Below the pieces are notes generated by a model. It had not been told where the DNA came from and did not search any database. It worked only from the letters and a program-made list of their open reading frames with translations. DNA of 18,564 nt from Clostridia bacterium (lineage in GTDB: Bacteria; Bacillota_E; RBS10-35; JAJYVN01), in contig DAHWHT010000356.1 in NCBI GenBank assembly GCA_027335515.1, positions 1-18,564 on the forward strand. Direction: 5' to 3'. Made by a program: the position numbers and the translations under genes. Positions 1 through 8,201 of the stretch are shown piece by piece. Numbering within the stretch: position 1 is the first letter of the stretch; every line of letters starts with the position of its first letter.

Positions 1-247
1 TCACCCGGCCGCGGGTCGGGCCGAGGATGCCCGCCACCAGCTTGAGCAGCGTGCTCTTGCCCGAGCCGTTGCTGCCAACGATGCCGACCATCTCACCGGG
101 TCGCACTTCGAAGGAGACGTCGCGCAGCACCCAGCTCTCACGCCGCGGCCGCCGGCCGAATTGGAGAACATAGTCCTTCAGCGCCAGGGTGCGATCCTCC
201 GGGCGATAGAAACGCTTGGCCACGTTCTCGATGACCAGACCTGGCAT
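1..247 (-). CDS. Wzt-type polysaccharide ABC transporter ATP-binding protein (N-terminal part, cut by window edge)
   Basis: Only the first 82 residues are in the window; the 3' end lies beyond position 1. The visible part is the start of an ABC ATPase, with a complete Walker A motif (GSNGSGKST, residues 58-66) followed by a helix ending in GILGPTRG. The insert around residues 27-40 ([20 protein letters not shown]) is typical of the Wzt/TagH subfamily, which energises export of finished polysaccharide or teichoic acid. The ATG lies 2 nt after the permease stop codon, so the two are translationally linked and very likely form one exporter. Whether the protein carries the C-terminal carbohydrate-binding domain of O-antigen Wzt proteins, which reads the chain-end cap, cannot be seen. 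That domain would matter here because a methyltransferase is fused to the polymerase three genes' worth of operon upstream. Confidence 0.9.
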   Translation of the reverse strand, partial: MPGLVIENVAKRFYRPEDRTLALKDYVLQFGRRPRRESWVLRDVSFEVRPGEMVGIVGSNGSGKSTLLKLVAGILGPTRGRV

Positions 248-249
248 CC

Positions 250-1020
250 CTAAATCACCTCGGCCGCATCACGACTGAGTCGGTTGAAGATCATCCAGCC
301 CAGGGCGAAGACCACGACGCTCTCGGCACTGGTCAGCCACACGACCCCGGAACCGGGCCAACGCCCCCAATAGAGGATCGCGGTGAAGGCGTGGAACCAG
401 ACCGTGAGTGGGTTGAGCAGCAGCAACCCGCGATACTTCACCGGCACCAGATGCAACGGATAGACGATCGGGGTTAGATAAAACCACGCGGCGAGAACCA
501 CCCCGATCAGGTGCTCCAGATCGCGGAAGTGGACGACCAACCCGGCGAGCGCGAAGCTCAGGCCGCAGGACCAAAGAAACAGCGAGAGCAACAGCGGCAC
601 CATCGTCACGATCTGCGGCCCCAGGGGAACCTTGACCTGCAGCACCAGCACCAGTGCGATAAAGGCCCCATAGCTCAAGAACAGATTGATCAGATTCGCG
701 ATGACGCTGGCCCCGGGAAGCAGCACCTTGGGGAACGCCACCTTCTTGACCAGCCCGGCGTTGGCCAGCAGCGACTGCATGCCGGTCGGCAGCGCCATGG
801 AAAAAAACGTCCAGGGAAGCAGACCGATCAGCAGGAACAGCGGGTAGCGGGGAATGCCGATCTGCATGATGGTCGAAAACACCGTCGTATACACCAGCAT
901 CAGCAGCAGAGGGTTCAGCATGGACCACAGGAAACCCAGAAATGAGTTGCGGTAGCGAATCGCCAGTTCCTTCATGGCAAGGCGCATCAGCGTCTCACGG
1001 AAGCGCCACACCTCAACCAT
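250..1020 (-). CDS. ABC-2 type polysaccharide export permease (Wzm-like)
   Basis: This 256-residue integral membrane protein is the size usual for Wzm/TagG permeases. The N-terminal cytoplasmic helix carries the family pattern of a [16 protein letters not shown] stretch (residues 17-32). Hydrophobic segments follow at roughly 31-51, 62-80, 107-127, 139-162, 170-188 and 229-246, giving the expected six membrane spans. The conserved FRDLEH turn is at 165-170 and an NP pair at 203-204. I chose the ATG at 1020, which overlaps the stop of the giant glycosyltransferase gene by 8 nt and has a GGTGGGG stretch upstream. A GTG at 1032 would add four residues. Together with the adjacent ATPase it should form the channel that moves a lipid-linked or cap-modified glycan across the membrane. 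The substrate is inferred from the operon, not from the permease itself. Confidence 0.93.
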   Translation of the reverse strand: MVEVWRFRETLMRLAMKELAIRYRNSFLGFLWSMLNPLLLMLVYTTVFSTIMQIGIPRYPLFLLIGLLPWTFFSMALPTGMQSLLANAGLVKKVAFPKVLLPGASVIANLINLFLSYGAFIALVLVLQVKVPLGPQIVTMVPLLLSLFLWSCGLSFALAGLVVHFRDLEHLIGVVLAAWFYLTPIVYPLHLVPVKYRGLLLLNPLTVWFHAFTAILYWGRWPGSGVVWLTSAESVVVFALGWMIFNRLSRDAAEVI

Positions 1021-4000
1021 CGTGCACCCCACCCGCCTCTACCATCTGGAGGAAGAGGTCGCCATAGGCGCGTACCATCTCCGTCAGACAAAACTGCTGC
1101 AACCGCCCCAGAGCGGATGCGGCGCGCGCGCCGGCCCCCTGCGCATCGCGCAGCACGCGCAGCATGCCGTCCGCCAGGGCCACGGGATCCTGTGGCGCGA
1201 CCAGCAGGCCGTCCACCTCGCGGCGCACCATCTCCGGGATCCCGTAGACATCCGTGGAGACCAGGGGCAGCCCGAAGGCGAAGGCTTCGAGCACCACCGC
1301 GGGCAGCGACTCCTCCAGCGACGCACAGACGAACCCGTCGGCGGCCCGGTAGTACGGGTAGACGTCCGGCGTCTCGTCCACCACCCGGAAGCGCGACGGA
1401 TCGGGGCTGGCCGCGATGGCCTGGCGCACCTCGGCCAAGTAGGGCGACTCGCGCGCCCCCACGATCCAGAACTCGCAGTCGCGCCCCTCGCGCCGCCCCA
1501 GGACGCTCGCGGCAGCCCGCACAAAATACAATTGGCCCTTACGCGGCGCCGTCGTGCCGACGATCAGCCAAACAAACCGGCCCTCCGCCACCCCAAGGTC
1601 CTGCCGGGCCTGTTCCCTGGAGGTTCCGGCGCAAAAACGTTCCACGCGGGCCACGTCCAGCCCGTTGGGAATCGTGATCAGCCGGAACGGCCGCCCCACC
1701 GCCTCGGCGAAGATCCGGCGGGTGGCATCGGCCACAAAGACGACGCGACCGGCCGTTTCGAGGGCATCCAGCGCCAGATCGTAGGTGAACCCCGGCAGCT
1801 GGCGAAAATACTCCCGCGGATCGACGCTCTCATGGATGCTCCACACGCTGGGCAGGCCCGCCGCCTGCGCCGCCAACACCGCCCAATACCCGTGCAGCGT
1901 ATTGGCGTGGACCACCTCCACGCCGGCATCCCGCCACCCCCGCCCAACCCGGTGCAGCCGTTCCCGCAGCATGGCGGCACCGGTGGCGCCAACCAGCGGA
2001 TGCGACACCACCTGCGGCGTGATCCCGGCGGCCGCGTAGCGCGACTGCAACGGACCGTCCTGCGGGGCCAGGACGTCGCAGGCCCAACCGCCCGCAGCCA
2101 ACTCCTTGGCGATATTGTACTGGAACAACGGCGCGCCTTCGACGTTGAGGTTGTGACCGACCAGCGCGACGTGCGCCGGCCGGTGCCACAGCGGCGGGTC
2201 CAGGTGCCCGGGGTTGATCTCGAAAAGGTCGCTGTCCTTGCGCAGGTTCTCGTTGTCGTAGGGATCGTGCCGGCCCCGCACCCAGCGTTCTTCGAAGGCC
2301 GCCTCCTCACGCGGGTCGTCGCGGTAGCCGCGACTGACGCCCTCGTGGTGCAGCAGCACGGCATCCGGCTGGTAGACGACGCGCAGGCCGCGTTCCCGCA
2401 CCCGCAGGCAATAGTCGACGTCGTTGTAGGCGACGGCAAAGTGGACTTCGTCGAACCCGCCGAGTTCCTCAAAGAGCGCGCGGCGCGTCAGCAAACAGGC
2501 CGCGGTGACCGCACTGTAGTTGCGCATCACCTGCGCGTAGCTCAGATAGCCGCCGTAGTCCCCTCCGGCCGAGCGGAAGGCGTGGCGGGCCAGACCACGC
2601 GGTCCCCCGCCCACAAGCACCCCGGCGTGCTGAATCCGGCGGTCCGGGTAGAGAAGCCTGGCACCGACCGCGCCGATCTCGGGGTTTTGCAGGACGCCGA
2701 CCATCGACCGCAGCCAACCCGGCTCCAGCGCCTCGGTGTCGTCGTTGAGAAAGAGCAGGTAGTCGCCGGAGGCGTGCCGTGCCGCCTGGTTGTTGACGTG
2801 GGCGAAGCTGAAGCGGCCATTGGCGGGATGGGCGATGCGCAGCACCCTGTGGGTCAGTCCCGCCAGGTAGTCGACGGTGCGCGGGTCGTCGCTGAGGTTG
2901 TCGGCCACCAGGATCTCCAGGTTGGCGTAGTCGGTGTGCTCCTGCAGGCTCTCGAGGCACCGTTCGAGGAAGCGGCCGTTATGCGTCGGGATGATAATCG
3001 ACACCAGCGGCTCGGGTATCCCCCGGTAGTCGATGCGAAAGATGCCCAGACCCGCATCCTTGGCAAAGCGCGGCTGGGTCACCTCACCCGCGAGCCCCCG
3101 CCGCGTCAGGGCCTCGGCGACGGCCCGCCGGCCCGTGTCCAGACTGTAGGACTTGGCGGAGGTGGAGGCCGCCGTGGACTGCGGCAGGGCCCGCCAGTGG
3201 TAGAGGATACGCGGGATGTGCACCACCTGCGGCGAGCGCTCCGCCACCCGCAGCAGCAGGTCGTAGTCCTGCGATCCCTCGAACCCCTGACGGAAGCCCT
3301 CCAGGCTGCGGAACAACTCCGTGCGCAAAAGCAGCAGATGGCTGATGTACGCATACGACAGCAGCAGCTCCGGGCTCCAGTCCGGTTTGAACTGCGGGGC
3401 GTAGCGTCCTCCGGCCGCGTCCACCTTGTCGTCGTCCGAGTAATACAGATCGGCCCGCGTCTGCTGCATGGCGCGCACCATGACCTGCAGAGCGTCCAGG
3501 GTCAGTTCGTCGTCGTGGTCGAGAAACGCCAGATACTCCCCGGTGGCCCCGGCCGCGGCGGCGTTGATGGCCCGCGAAATGTGGTGCGGGGTCTCCAGCA
3601 GCACCAGCCGGAAACGATCCGACCCCAGCCGCTCCTCATACTCCCGCAGCACGGGCCGCACGTGCGCGGCGGTGGAGCAGTCGTCGGCGACGCACAGCTC
3701 CCAATGCTCGTATGTCTGATCGACCACCGAGTCGAGGCAGCGACGCAACCACTGCTCATCCACGTTGTGCACCGCGACCACCACGCTGATCCGCGGCGTG
3801 ACGGTGAAGGCCGCGGCTTCGGCCGCCAGCGCCCGGAGCTTGGCGGGCGTCAGCGTGTGGCCGCGGACCCATTCCTCGTACGCGTCATACACCACCAACT
3901 GGCGCGCCGCCACCGCATCCGACGCGAGCCCGGCCCGCCAAAAGCGCCAGCCGCTGCGGATCAGCTTGGGCCAGGCAAGGGGGTTGCGCGGGATCCGCCC

Positions 4001-5749
4001 CTGGCGCGCATAGGTCATCCCGACGCGGACGGTGCCCCTCAGGCTGCGCAGGGCCCGCAGCAGCAGCGGGGGCCGCGGTACGAACCTGACGGTTCCCAGG
4101 ATCGTCCGCTGCCGTCCGACCTCCGCCACCACGCGCACGCCCCGGGCGAACCGCGGTACCAGATGCGCACCGAAACGCGCCCGGAAACCGGACTGCAGGG
4201 CGGCGGGCAGCGGGTGGGCCGTATGTACGTCGGGCCGCGGCAACCCCTGTTCCGCCGTCGCCAGGACCCGTCCGGCAAAGCGCACGGTGATGCGGTCGAT
4301 CGGCCCGAGGGGGCTAAAGGCCCACCCGCCGACGACGATCTCACCGTGCCGACGCACCTGCCCCGCCGGTTCCTCAACCTGCCCGATCACCTGGAGCGGC
4401 GCGCCGTGCACCGCGGGGGGCGCGGGAGCGGCAGCCGGCGGCAACGCCGGACGCAGGTTGCGAACCGCCTCTTCCACTGCGGCGGCCAGGCCGTCCCATC
4501 GGCCCGCCCCGCCAGCGGGAAGCGAGGCCGTCAGGGACACCAGCGCGGCGCGAACCTCTTCCAGTTGCCCAACCAGTCCCTGCAGCTGCTCGGCGGCCCC
4601 GGCGCCCCGTTCCCCCTCGCGCACCAGGGCATCCACCGTCTCCTGTGCCCGGGCGGCCTGTGCCTCCCTTTCCTCCAGCAGCGCCGCCTGCCGTTGCGCC
4701 TCGGCCTCCAGGGCGCGGCTGCGGTCCCGCGCCTCGCGCAGCTCCGCCTCGCGCAGATCGCGCACGGCGAGGGCAGCCGCCAGTTCGTGCCGCGCACCCT
4801 CCGCTGCGGCGCGGGCCTGCGCCACGTCCACCCCAACGCGCGCCAACTGCTCCCGGGCGTTTTCCACCTGGCCCTTCAGGTCCTCGATCGCGGCACGGGC
4901 CTGGGCCAACTCGCCGTCCTTGGCGTTGATCGTGCCCGCGGCCGCGCGCAGCTCGGCGTCCTTGCCCGAGATCGTCGCGCGGGCCGCGCCGAGTTCCTCG
5001 TCCTTGGCCGCGATGGTGGCGCGGGCCACGACCAACTCCGAGGCCTCGGTGTCCAGGACCTCGTTGGGATCCAGCCAGAACGAGCGCGCCGGCAGATCCG
5101 GCAACGCGGCGTCCCCGCAGAGCCCGAGCAGATACACGGGCGGAACATCGCGCAACGCCGCGGCGGGCAGGTCCGCCGGACCGTCCGAACCGGCCTGATC
5201 CCAGATCGCGGAGAGCCGCAGGATGCGTTGACCGTGGAGCCGGACCTGCGGGAAGTGCAGGCGCAGCGCACGGGCGAACTCCTGGCGGTCTGCCTCGTGC
5301 CGATGAAAAGGGTTTTGGTAGCCGCGGGCCTCGCTGTAGACGGCGCGGTTGGGGGTTGAGACCAGCAGCAATCCGCCCGGACGCAGCAGCCTCCGCGCCT
5401 CGGCCAACAGGTCCGCGGGGTTTTCCAGGTGCTCATAGATCTCAAACGCGACGACCAAATCGGCGCTGGCATCCTCCAACCCGGTGTGGGTCGCGTCCCC
5501 AACCAGGAAGCGGAGGTGGGAGGCGGCATACCGCACCCGGGCCGCGGAAACCGCCTCGGCCGCCAGATCGACGGCGCGCACCGAGCGCGCGACCAGGCTG
5601 AGTCGGTGCGCCCCGTAGCCCTCACCGCACCCGAGATCCACGACATCCCGGCCGGCCGCGAGGCTTTGTGCCAGGGCATAGCGATGCAGATGCTCGTATT
5701 GGGTCTCGGGCAACCCGGCACCGGGTGTGTAGCGCTCCTGCTCCTGCAC
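1013..5749 (-). CDS. Giant multidomain enzyme: methyltransferase - coiled coil - beta module - GT2 - GT2 - GT4
   Basis: A 1578-residue soluble protein. Residues 1-200 form a class I SAM methyltransferase (VVDLGCGEGYG at 36-46, FEIYEHLENP at 102-111, LLRPGGLLLVSTPN at 121-134). Residues 236-405 are a long coiled coil, including ten in-phase 14-residue units (242-381). A Pro/Ala linker (432-450) leads to a beta-rich module (about 450-560; GGWAFSP, RPDV, SGF). The first GT2 domain starts at 653 (ISVVVAVHN), with DHDD at 744-747. The second starts at 915 (VSIIIPTHN), with NDDTE at 1002-1006. A GT4 domain runs from about 1192 to the end, with GTTAPRKGQ at 1398-1406 and the E-x7-E pair at E1480/E1488. 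The GTG start has GGAGGGG 9 nt upstream and lies 20 nt after the previous stop. WsaE of Geobacillus S-layer glycan synthesis also joins a methyltransferase to two rhamnosyltransferases, and WbdD uses a coiled coil as a length ruler. I infer a polymerase that also caps the chain; linkages are unknown. Confidence 0.93.
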   Translation of the reverse strand: MQEQERYTPGAGLPETQYEHLHRYALAQSLAAGRDVVDLGCGEGYGAHRLSLVARSVRAVDLAAEAVSAARVRYAASHLRFLVGDATHTGLEDASADLVVAFEIYEHLENPADLLAEARRLLRPGGLLLVSTPNRAVYSEARGYQNPFHRHEADRQEFARALRLHFPQVRLHGQRILRLSAIWDQAGSDGPADLPAAALRDVPPVYLLGLCGDAALPDLPARSFWLDPNEVLDTEASELVVARATIAAKDEELGAARATISGKDAELRAAAGTINAKDGELAQARAAIEDLKGQVENAREQLARVGVDVAQARAAAEGARHELAAALAVRDLREAELREARDRSRALEAEAQRQAALLEEREAQAARAQETVDALVREGERGAGAAEQLQGLVGQLEEVRAALVSLTASLPAGGAGRWDGLAAAVEEAVRNLRPALPPAAAPAPPAVHGAPLQVIGQVEEPAGQVRRHGEIVVGGWAFSPLGPIDRITVRFAGRVLATAEQGLPRPDVHTAHPLPAALQSGFRARFGAHLVPRFARGVRVVAEVGRQRTILGTVRFVPRPPLLLRALRSLRGTVRVGMTYARQGRIPRNPLAWPKLIRSGWRFWRAGLASDAVAARQLVVYDAYEEWVRGHTLTPAKLRALAAEAAAFTVTPRISVVVAVHNVDEQWLRRCLDSVVDQTYEHWELCVADDCSTAAHVRPVLREYEERLGSDRFRLVLLETPHHISRAINAAAAGATGEYLAFLDHDDELTLDALQVMVRAMQQTRADLYYSDDDKVDAAGGRYAPQFKPDWSPELLLSYAYISHLLLLRTELFRSLEGFRQGFEGSQDYDLLLRVAERSPQVVHIPRILYHWRALPQSTAASTSAKSYSLDTGRRAVAEALTRRGLAGEVTQPRFAKDAGLGIFRIDYRGIPEPLVSIIIPTHNGRFLERCLESLQEHTDYANLEILVADNLSDDPRTVDYLAGLTHRVLRIAHPANGRFSFAHVNNQAARHASGDYLLFLNDDTEALEPGWLRSMVGVLQNPEIGAVGARLLYPDRRIQHAGVLVGGGPRGLARHAFRSAGGDYGGYLSYAQVMRNYSAVTAACLLTRRALFEELGGFDEVHFAVAYNDVDYCLRVRERGLRVVYQPDAVLLHHEGVSRGYRDDPREEAAFEERWVRGRHDPYDNENLRKDSDLFEINPGHLDPPLWHRPAHVALVGHNLNVEGAPLFQYNIAKELAAGGWACDVLAPQDGPLQSRYAAAGITPQVVSHPLVGATGAAMLRERLHRVGRGWRDAGVEVVHANTLHGYWAVLAAQAAGLPSVWSIHESVDPREYFRQLPGFTYDLALDALETAGRVVFVADATRRIFAEAVGRPFRLITIPNGLDVARVERFCAGTSREQARQDLGVAEGRFVWLIVGTTAPRKGQLYFVRAAASVLGRREGRDCEFWIVGARESPYLAEVRQAIAASPDPSRFRVVDETPDVYPYYRAADGFVCASLEESLPAVVLEAFAFGLPLVSTDVYGIPEMVRREVDGLLVAPQDPVALADGMLRVLRDAQGAGARAASALGRLQQFCLTEMVRAYGDLFLQMVEAGGVHDG
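4607..5026 (-). repeat. Ten in-phase 14-residue coiled-coil units (42-nt period)
   Basis: Residues 242-381 of the giant glycosyltransferase divide without gaps into ten units of 14 residues, two heptads each, most beginning with Ala followed by Arg. The first three are clearly alike: ARATIAAKDEELGA, ARATISGKDAELRA and AAGTINAKDGELAQ. The later units keep phase and composition but diverge in sequence. At the DNA level the first three units still read as an imperfect 42-nt tandem repeat (about 4900-5026). This suggests growth by unit duplication. The structure lies between the methyltransferase and the transferase domains. Confidence 0.8.
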
Positions 5750-5769
5750 GGAAGCAAACCCCTCCAGGT

Positions 5770-6747
5770 CTAGCGGGATCGAACCTTTCGCGCCCAGCGG
5801 CCCGCAAAGCAGGGTTCGTCACACATCGGGCGCAGCCTGCCCCAGCCGACGCTTTCCAGATCCGACCGCCGCTTGCGCCAGAAGCGCCCGGCCCCTGCCA
5901 GGGCCGCCCATTTGGCAGAGAGGAAGGTCCGCAGGTGACCGTGGCGCAAGAAGAAGACGGCCGCCCCGCATTCATAGAGCAGGTGCCCCGGCAGGCAGGT
6001 CAGCAAGGCCAGGCGCGGCAGCGAACGCATATACACCCATTCCAGATTGCGCTGGCCATACCAGACGTAAAAGGTGGATAGTCGACCGATGCTGCTGGAA
6101 CCGTGGTGGTAGACCACCGCTTGCGGGGCGAGAACGCAGCGGCAGCCGGCGCGCGCCGCCCGCAGATTGAAATCCGAATCCTCGTGGATGCAAAACAGGT
6201 CTTCGTCAAAACCACCCAGGCGCGCAAACCACTGCCGGTCGACGACCATGGCGCAGCCCGGGGCGCCGAGCACCCGACGGGGGTCCGCCGGCACCCCGCT
6301 TACGGGCGATCCCTGACGGCGGTGCACCGGGATGCCGCAGCGGGTCCAGGTGTCCCCCAGACTCTCCACCCGGTCGGGCCGCGTCACGGGGCGCACCTGG
6401 CTCGCCACCATGTCCGCCGGCAGCACCGCCTGGACGCGGGCGAGCCAGTCGTCCGCCAGAACGACGTCGGGGTTGAGAAAGGCCAGATGGCTGCCGGACG
6501 CCTGGCGGGCACCGAGGTTGGAGGCGGCGGCAAACCCGAGGTTGTGCGGGCAGGCGGTCAGCCGGACGTCCAGCGAAACCTGCCCCAACGCGGCGAGGGT
6601 TGCGTCGCTCGAGGCGCTGTCCACCACCAGAACCTCGAAAAACGGGACCGATTGGCGGGCGAGCGACTCCAGGCAGGGCCCGATGGTTGCCGCGCTCTGG
6701 TGGGTCACGATCACGGCGGACACCCGCGGTGCCCCGACCCAAGCCAC
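5770..6747 (-). CDS. Family 2 glycosyltransferase (rhamnosyltransferase-like)
   Basis: A 325-residue GT-A fold glycosyltransferase. The nucleotide-binding start is VSAVIVTHQS (residues 9-18) and the acidic pair DSASSD is at 43-48. The metal-binding motif reads NPD (92-94) rather than DxD, as is common in the WbbL-type branch. HEDSDFNLR (188-196) provides the acceptor-side acid. A hydrophobic stretch at 246-268 may attach the enzyme to the membrane. The GTG start follows a run of G residues; an overlapping ATG is out of frame. The gene lies 33 nt downstream of another GT2 gene and 20 nt upstream of the giant glycosyltransferase. With rmlABDC next door the likely donor is dTDP-L-rhamnose, but donor and linkage are inference. 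It could add an adaptor sugar before polymerisation. Confidence 0.92.
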   Translation of the reverse strand: MAWVGAPRVSAVIVTHQSAATIGPCLESLARQSVPFFEVLVVDSASSDATLAALGQVSLDVRLTACPHNLGFAAASNLGARQASGSHLAFLNPDVVLADDWLARVQAVLPADMVASQVRPVTRPDRVESLGDTWTRCGIPVHRRQGSPVSGVPADPRRVLGAPGCAMVVDRQWFARLGGFDEDLFCIHEDSDFNLRAARAGCRCVLAPQAVVYHHGSSSIGRLSTFYVWYGQRNLEWVYMRSLPRLALLTCLPGHLLYECGAAVFFLRHGHLRTFLSAKWAALAGAGRFWRKRRSDLESVGWGRLRPMCDEPCFAGRWARKVRSR

Positions 6748-6780
6748 GCCGGCATCCCCCCCACCCCGTCCGTGCCCGTG

Positions 6781-7737
6781 TCAGCCCGCGCGACCGGCGG
6801 GGCGTCCCGGACGCAGCAGCGCCAGACCCACGGTCAGGGCCCCGTACGCCGTGATCCCCAACCACACGCCCACGCTCCAGACCGGGCCGTAGCGGCGCGC
6901 CAGGTGCTTGCGGTAGAAGAGCCACATGGCGTGCGCAAAGGCATAACGGGCCCGCCAGCCGCCCTTGCGCGTGCTGCCGCCCTTGAAGTGAACGACGCGG
7001 CCCACCGGCGCATACCAGACCTGCCAGCCGCCCTGCTTGGCCCGCAGGCACCAGTCCAGTTCCTCGCCGAACAGGAAGAAGGACTCATCCAGGCCGCCGA
7101 TCGCAGCGGCCACCTCGCGCCGCGCCATCAGACAGGCACCGGAGACCGCATCCACCTCCACCGGGGCATCGACCGGCAGGTCGGCGGCGTTGTAGCGGGC
7201 GAAACGACCCGCCAGGCCGGATGTCTGCCAGCGACGCCAGCGGGCGATGCCCGTCAGCGCCCACAGTGCGTCCATGGGGCTGGGAATGCGGCGGCGGCAG
7301 GCACGCTGCAGCGATCCGTCGGCGTTCACGACCATCGGGCCGACGATCCCCGCCTGCGGGTGGGCCCGCAGGAACCCAACCAGGCGGTGCACCGTCGCCG
7401 CGTCGCAGAGGGTATCCGCGTTGAGCAACAGCAGGAACTCCCCGCGCGCCACACCGATGCCGAGGTTGTTGGCCGCGGCGAATCCCAGATTGCGTCCGGG
7501 ACGCAGCAGCCGCACCGCCGGCCAGTTTTGAGCCACATACTCCGCCGTGCCATCGCTCGAGTGGTTGTCCACGACGATGACTTCCCCGGCCGAGGCGACC
7601 GCCGCGAAGCACCCCTCCAGATACTCGCGGCAGTTCCAGGTGACCACGATGACGCTGACCGTCGGCGCGGCGGGGTCCGCCACGTCCCGGCCCAAAGCCG
7701 CATCCGCGTCGAATCCGCCGCGTGCGTCGCCTGCCAT
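6781..7737 (-). CDS. Family 2 glycosyltransferase with C-terminal membrane segment
   Basis: A 318-residue GT2 enzyme. Motifs in order are VSVIVVTWNC (27-36), DNHSSDGT (57-64), LNLGFAAANN-like GRNLGFAAANN (81-91), NADT as the metal-binding site (106-109) and GEELDWCLRA (224-233). A hydrophobic segment at about 287-308 near the end probably holds it at the membrane. These features match dTDP-rhamnosyl and related transferases that build adaptor or repeat-unit linkages. I chose the ATG at 7737, which lies 8 nt after the rmlC stop. A TTG at 7767 would extend the protein by ten residues and overlap rmlC, and cannot be excluded because the ribosome-binding sequence before the ATG is weak (TAGGT). 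It is paralogous in layout to the next gene downstream; the two probably act in sequence on one acceptor. Confidence 0.92.
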   Translation of the reverse strand: MAGDARGGFDADAALGRDVADPAAPTVSVIVVTWNCREYLEGCFAAVASAGEVIVVDNHSSDGTAEYVAQNWPAVRLLRPGRNLGFAAANNLGIGVARGEFLLLLNADTLCDAATVHRLVGFLRAHPQAGIVGPMVVNADGSLQRACRRRIPSPMDALWALTGIARWRRWQTSGLAGRFARYNAADLPVDAPVEVDAVSGACLMARREVAAAIGGLDESFFLFGEELDWCLRAKQGGWQVWYAPVGRVVHFKGGSTRKGGWRARYAFAHAMWLFYRKHLARRYGPVWSVGVWLGITAYGALTVGLALLRPGRPAGRAG

Positions 7738-7745
7738 GGCTTGAC

Positions 7746-8201
7746 CTAGCGCGCCCGGGTGGTCCAATCGAAGCCGATGCCCGGGTCGTCAAACGCGAGG
7801 CGCTTCTCGTCCGGATCCTTGGGGTTGTATGACTCGGTGGTGAAATACAGGATGGCGGCCGGCTCGTTGCCCAGCACGCGGTAGCCGTGGGCCACCCCCT
7901 TGGGGATCAGGACCAGAACCGGGTTGTCGTCCCCCATATACACCACCTGGGTCTGGCCCTGGGTCGCCGAACCGGGGCGCAGGTCATGCAACACCGTCTG
8001 GGCGTTGCCGCGGGCGAAAAACCACAGGTCGTCCTGCCGCTCGTGGTAGTGGAAGGCCTTGATCACCCCGGGATAGCTGAGCGAAAAGGACGCCTGGCCG
8101 AAGCGCCGCAGCAGTTCGTCGTCGTCGCGCAGCACCTCCATGAAGTAGCCGCGGTCGTCCGGATGGCGCACCAGGCGCTTGACCACAACACCGTCAATCA
8201 T
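7746..8201 (-). CDS. rfbC: dTDP-4-dehydrorhamnose 3,5-epimerase (short RmlC type)
   Basis: A 151-residue cupin epimerase, shorter than the roughly 180-residue enterobacterial RmlC. It epimerises C3 and C5 of dTDP-4-dehydro-6-deoxyglucose. The RmlC signatures are present in compact form: PDDRGYFMEVLR (14-25), GVIKAFHYHERQDDLW (45-60) with K48, H51 and H53, and the cupin turn PKGVAHGYRV (100-109). The ATG at 8201 has GGGAGG 8 nt upstream and overlaps the rmlD stop by 8 nt (ATGATTGA). A longer reading from 8240 lies entirely inside rmlD and is unlikely. Its place directly after rmlA, rmlB and rmlD makes the assignment secure at pathway level. Short RmlC-like proteins include some that act on other dTDP-sugars, so strict 3,5-epimerase specificity is inferred from context. 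Confidence 0.9.
   Translation of the reverse strand: MIDGVVVKRLVRHPDDRGYFMEVLRDDDELLRRFGQASFSLSYPGVIKAFHYHERQDDLWFFARGNAQTVLHDLRPGSATQGQTQVVYMGDDNPVLVLIPKGVAHGYRVLGNEPAAILYFTTESYNPKDPDEKRLAFDDPGIGFDWTTRAR

Noticed and set aside
974..5359. A 1461-codon open frame on the plus strand opposite the giant glycosyltransferase
   Set aside because: It is rich in Arg, Gln, His, Pro and Gly with no recognisable domain. Long antisense frames arise readily opposite GC-rich genes with strong third-position bias; the minus-strand frame has full domain motifs.
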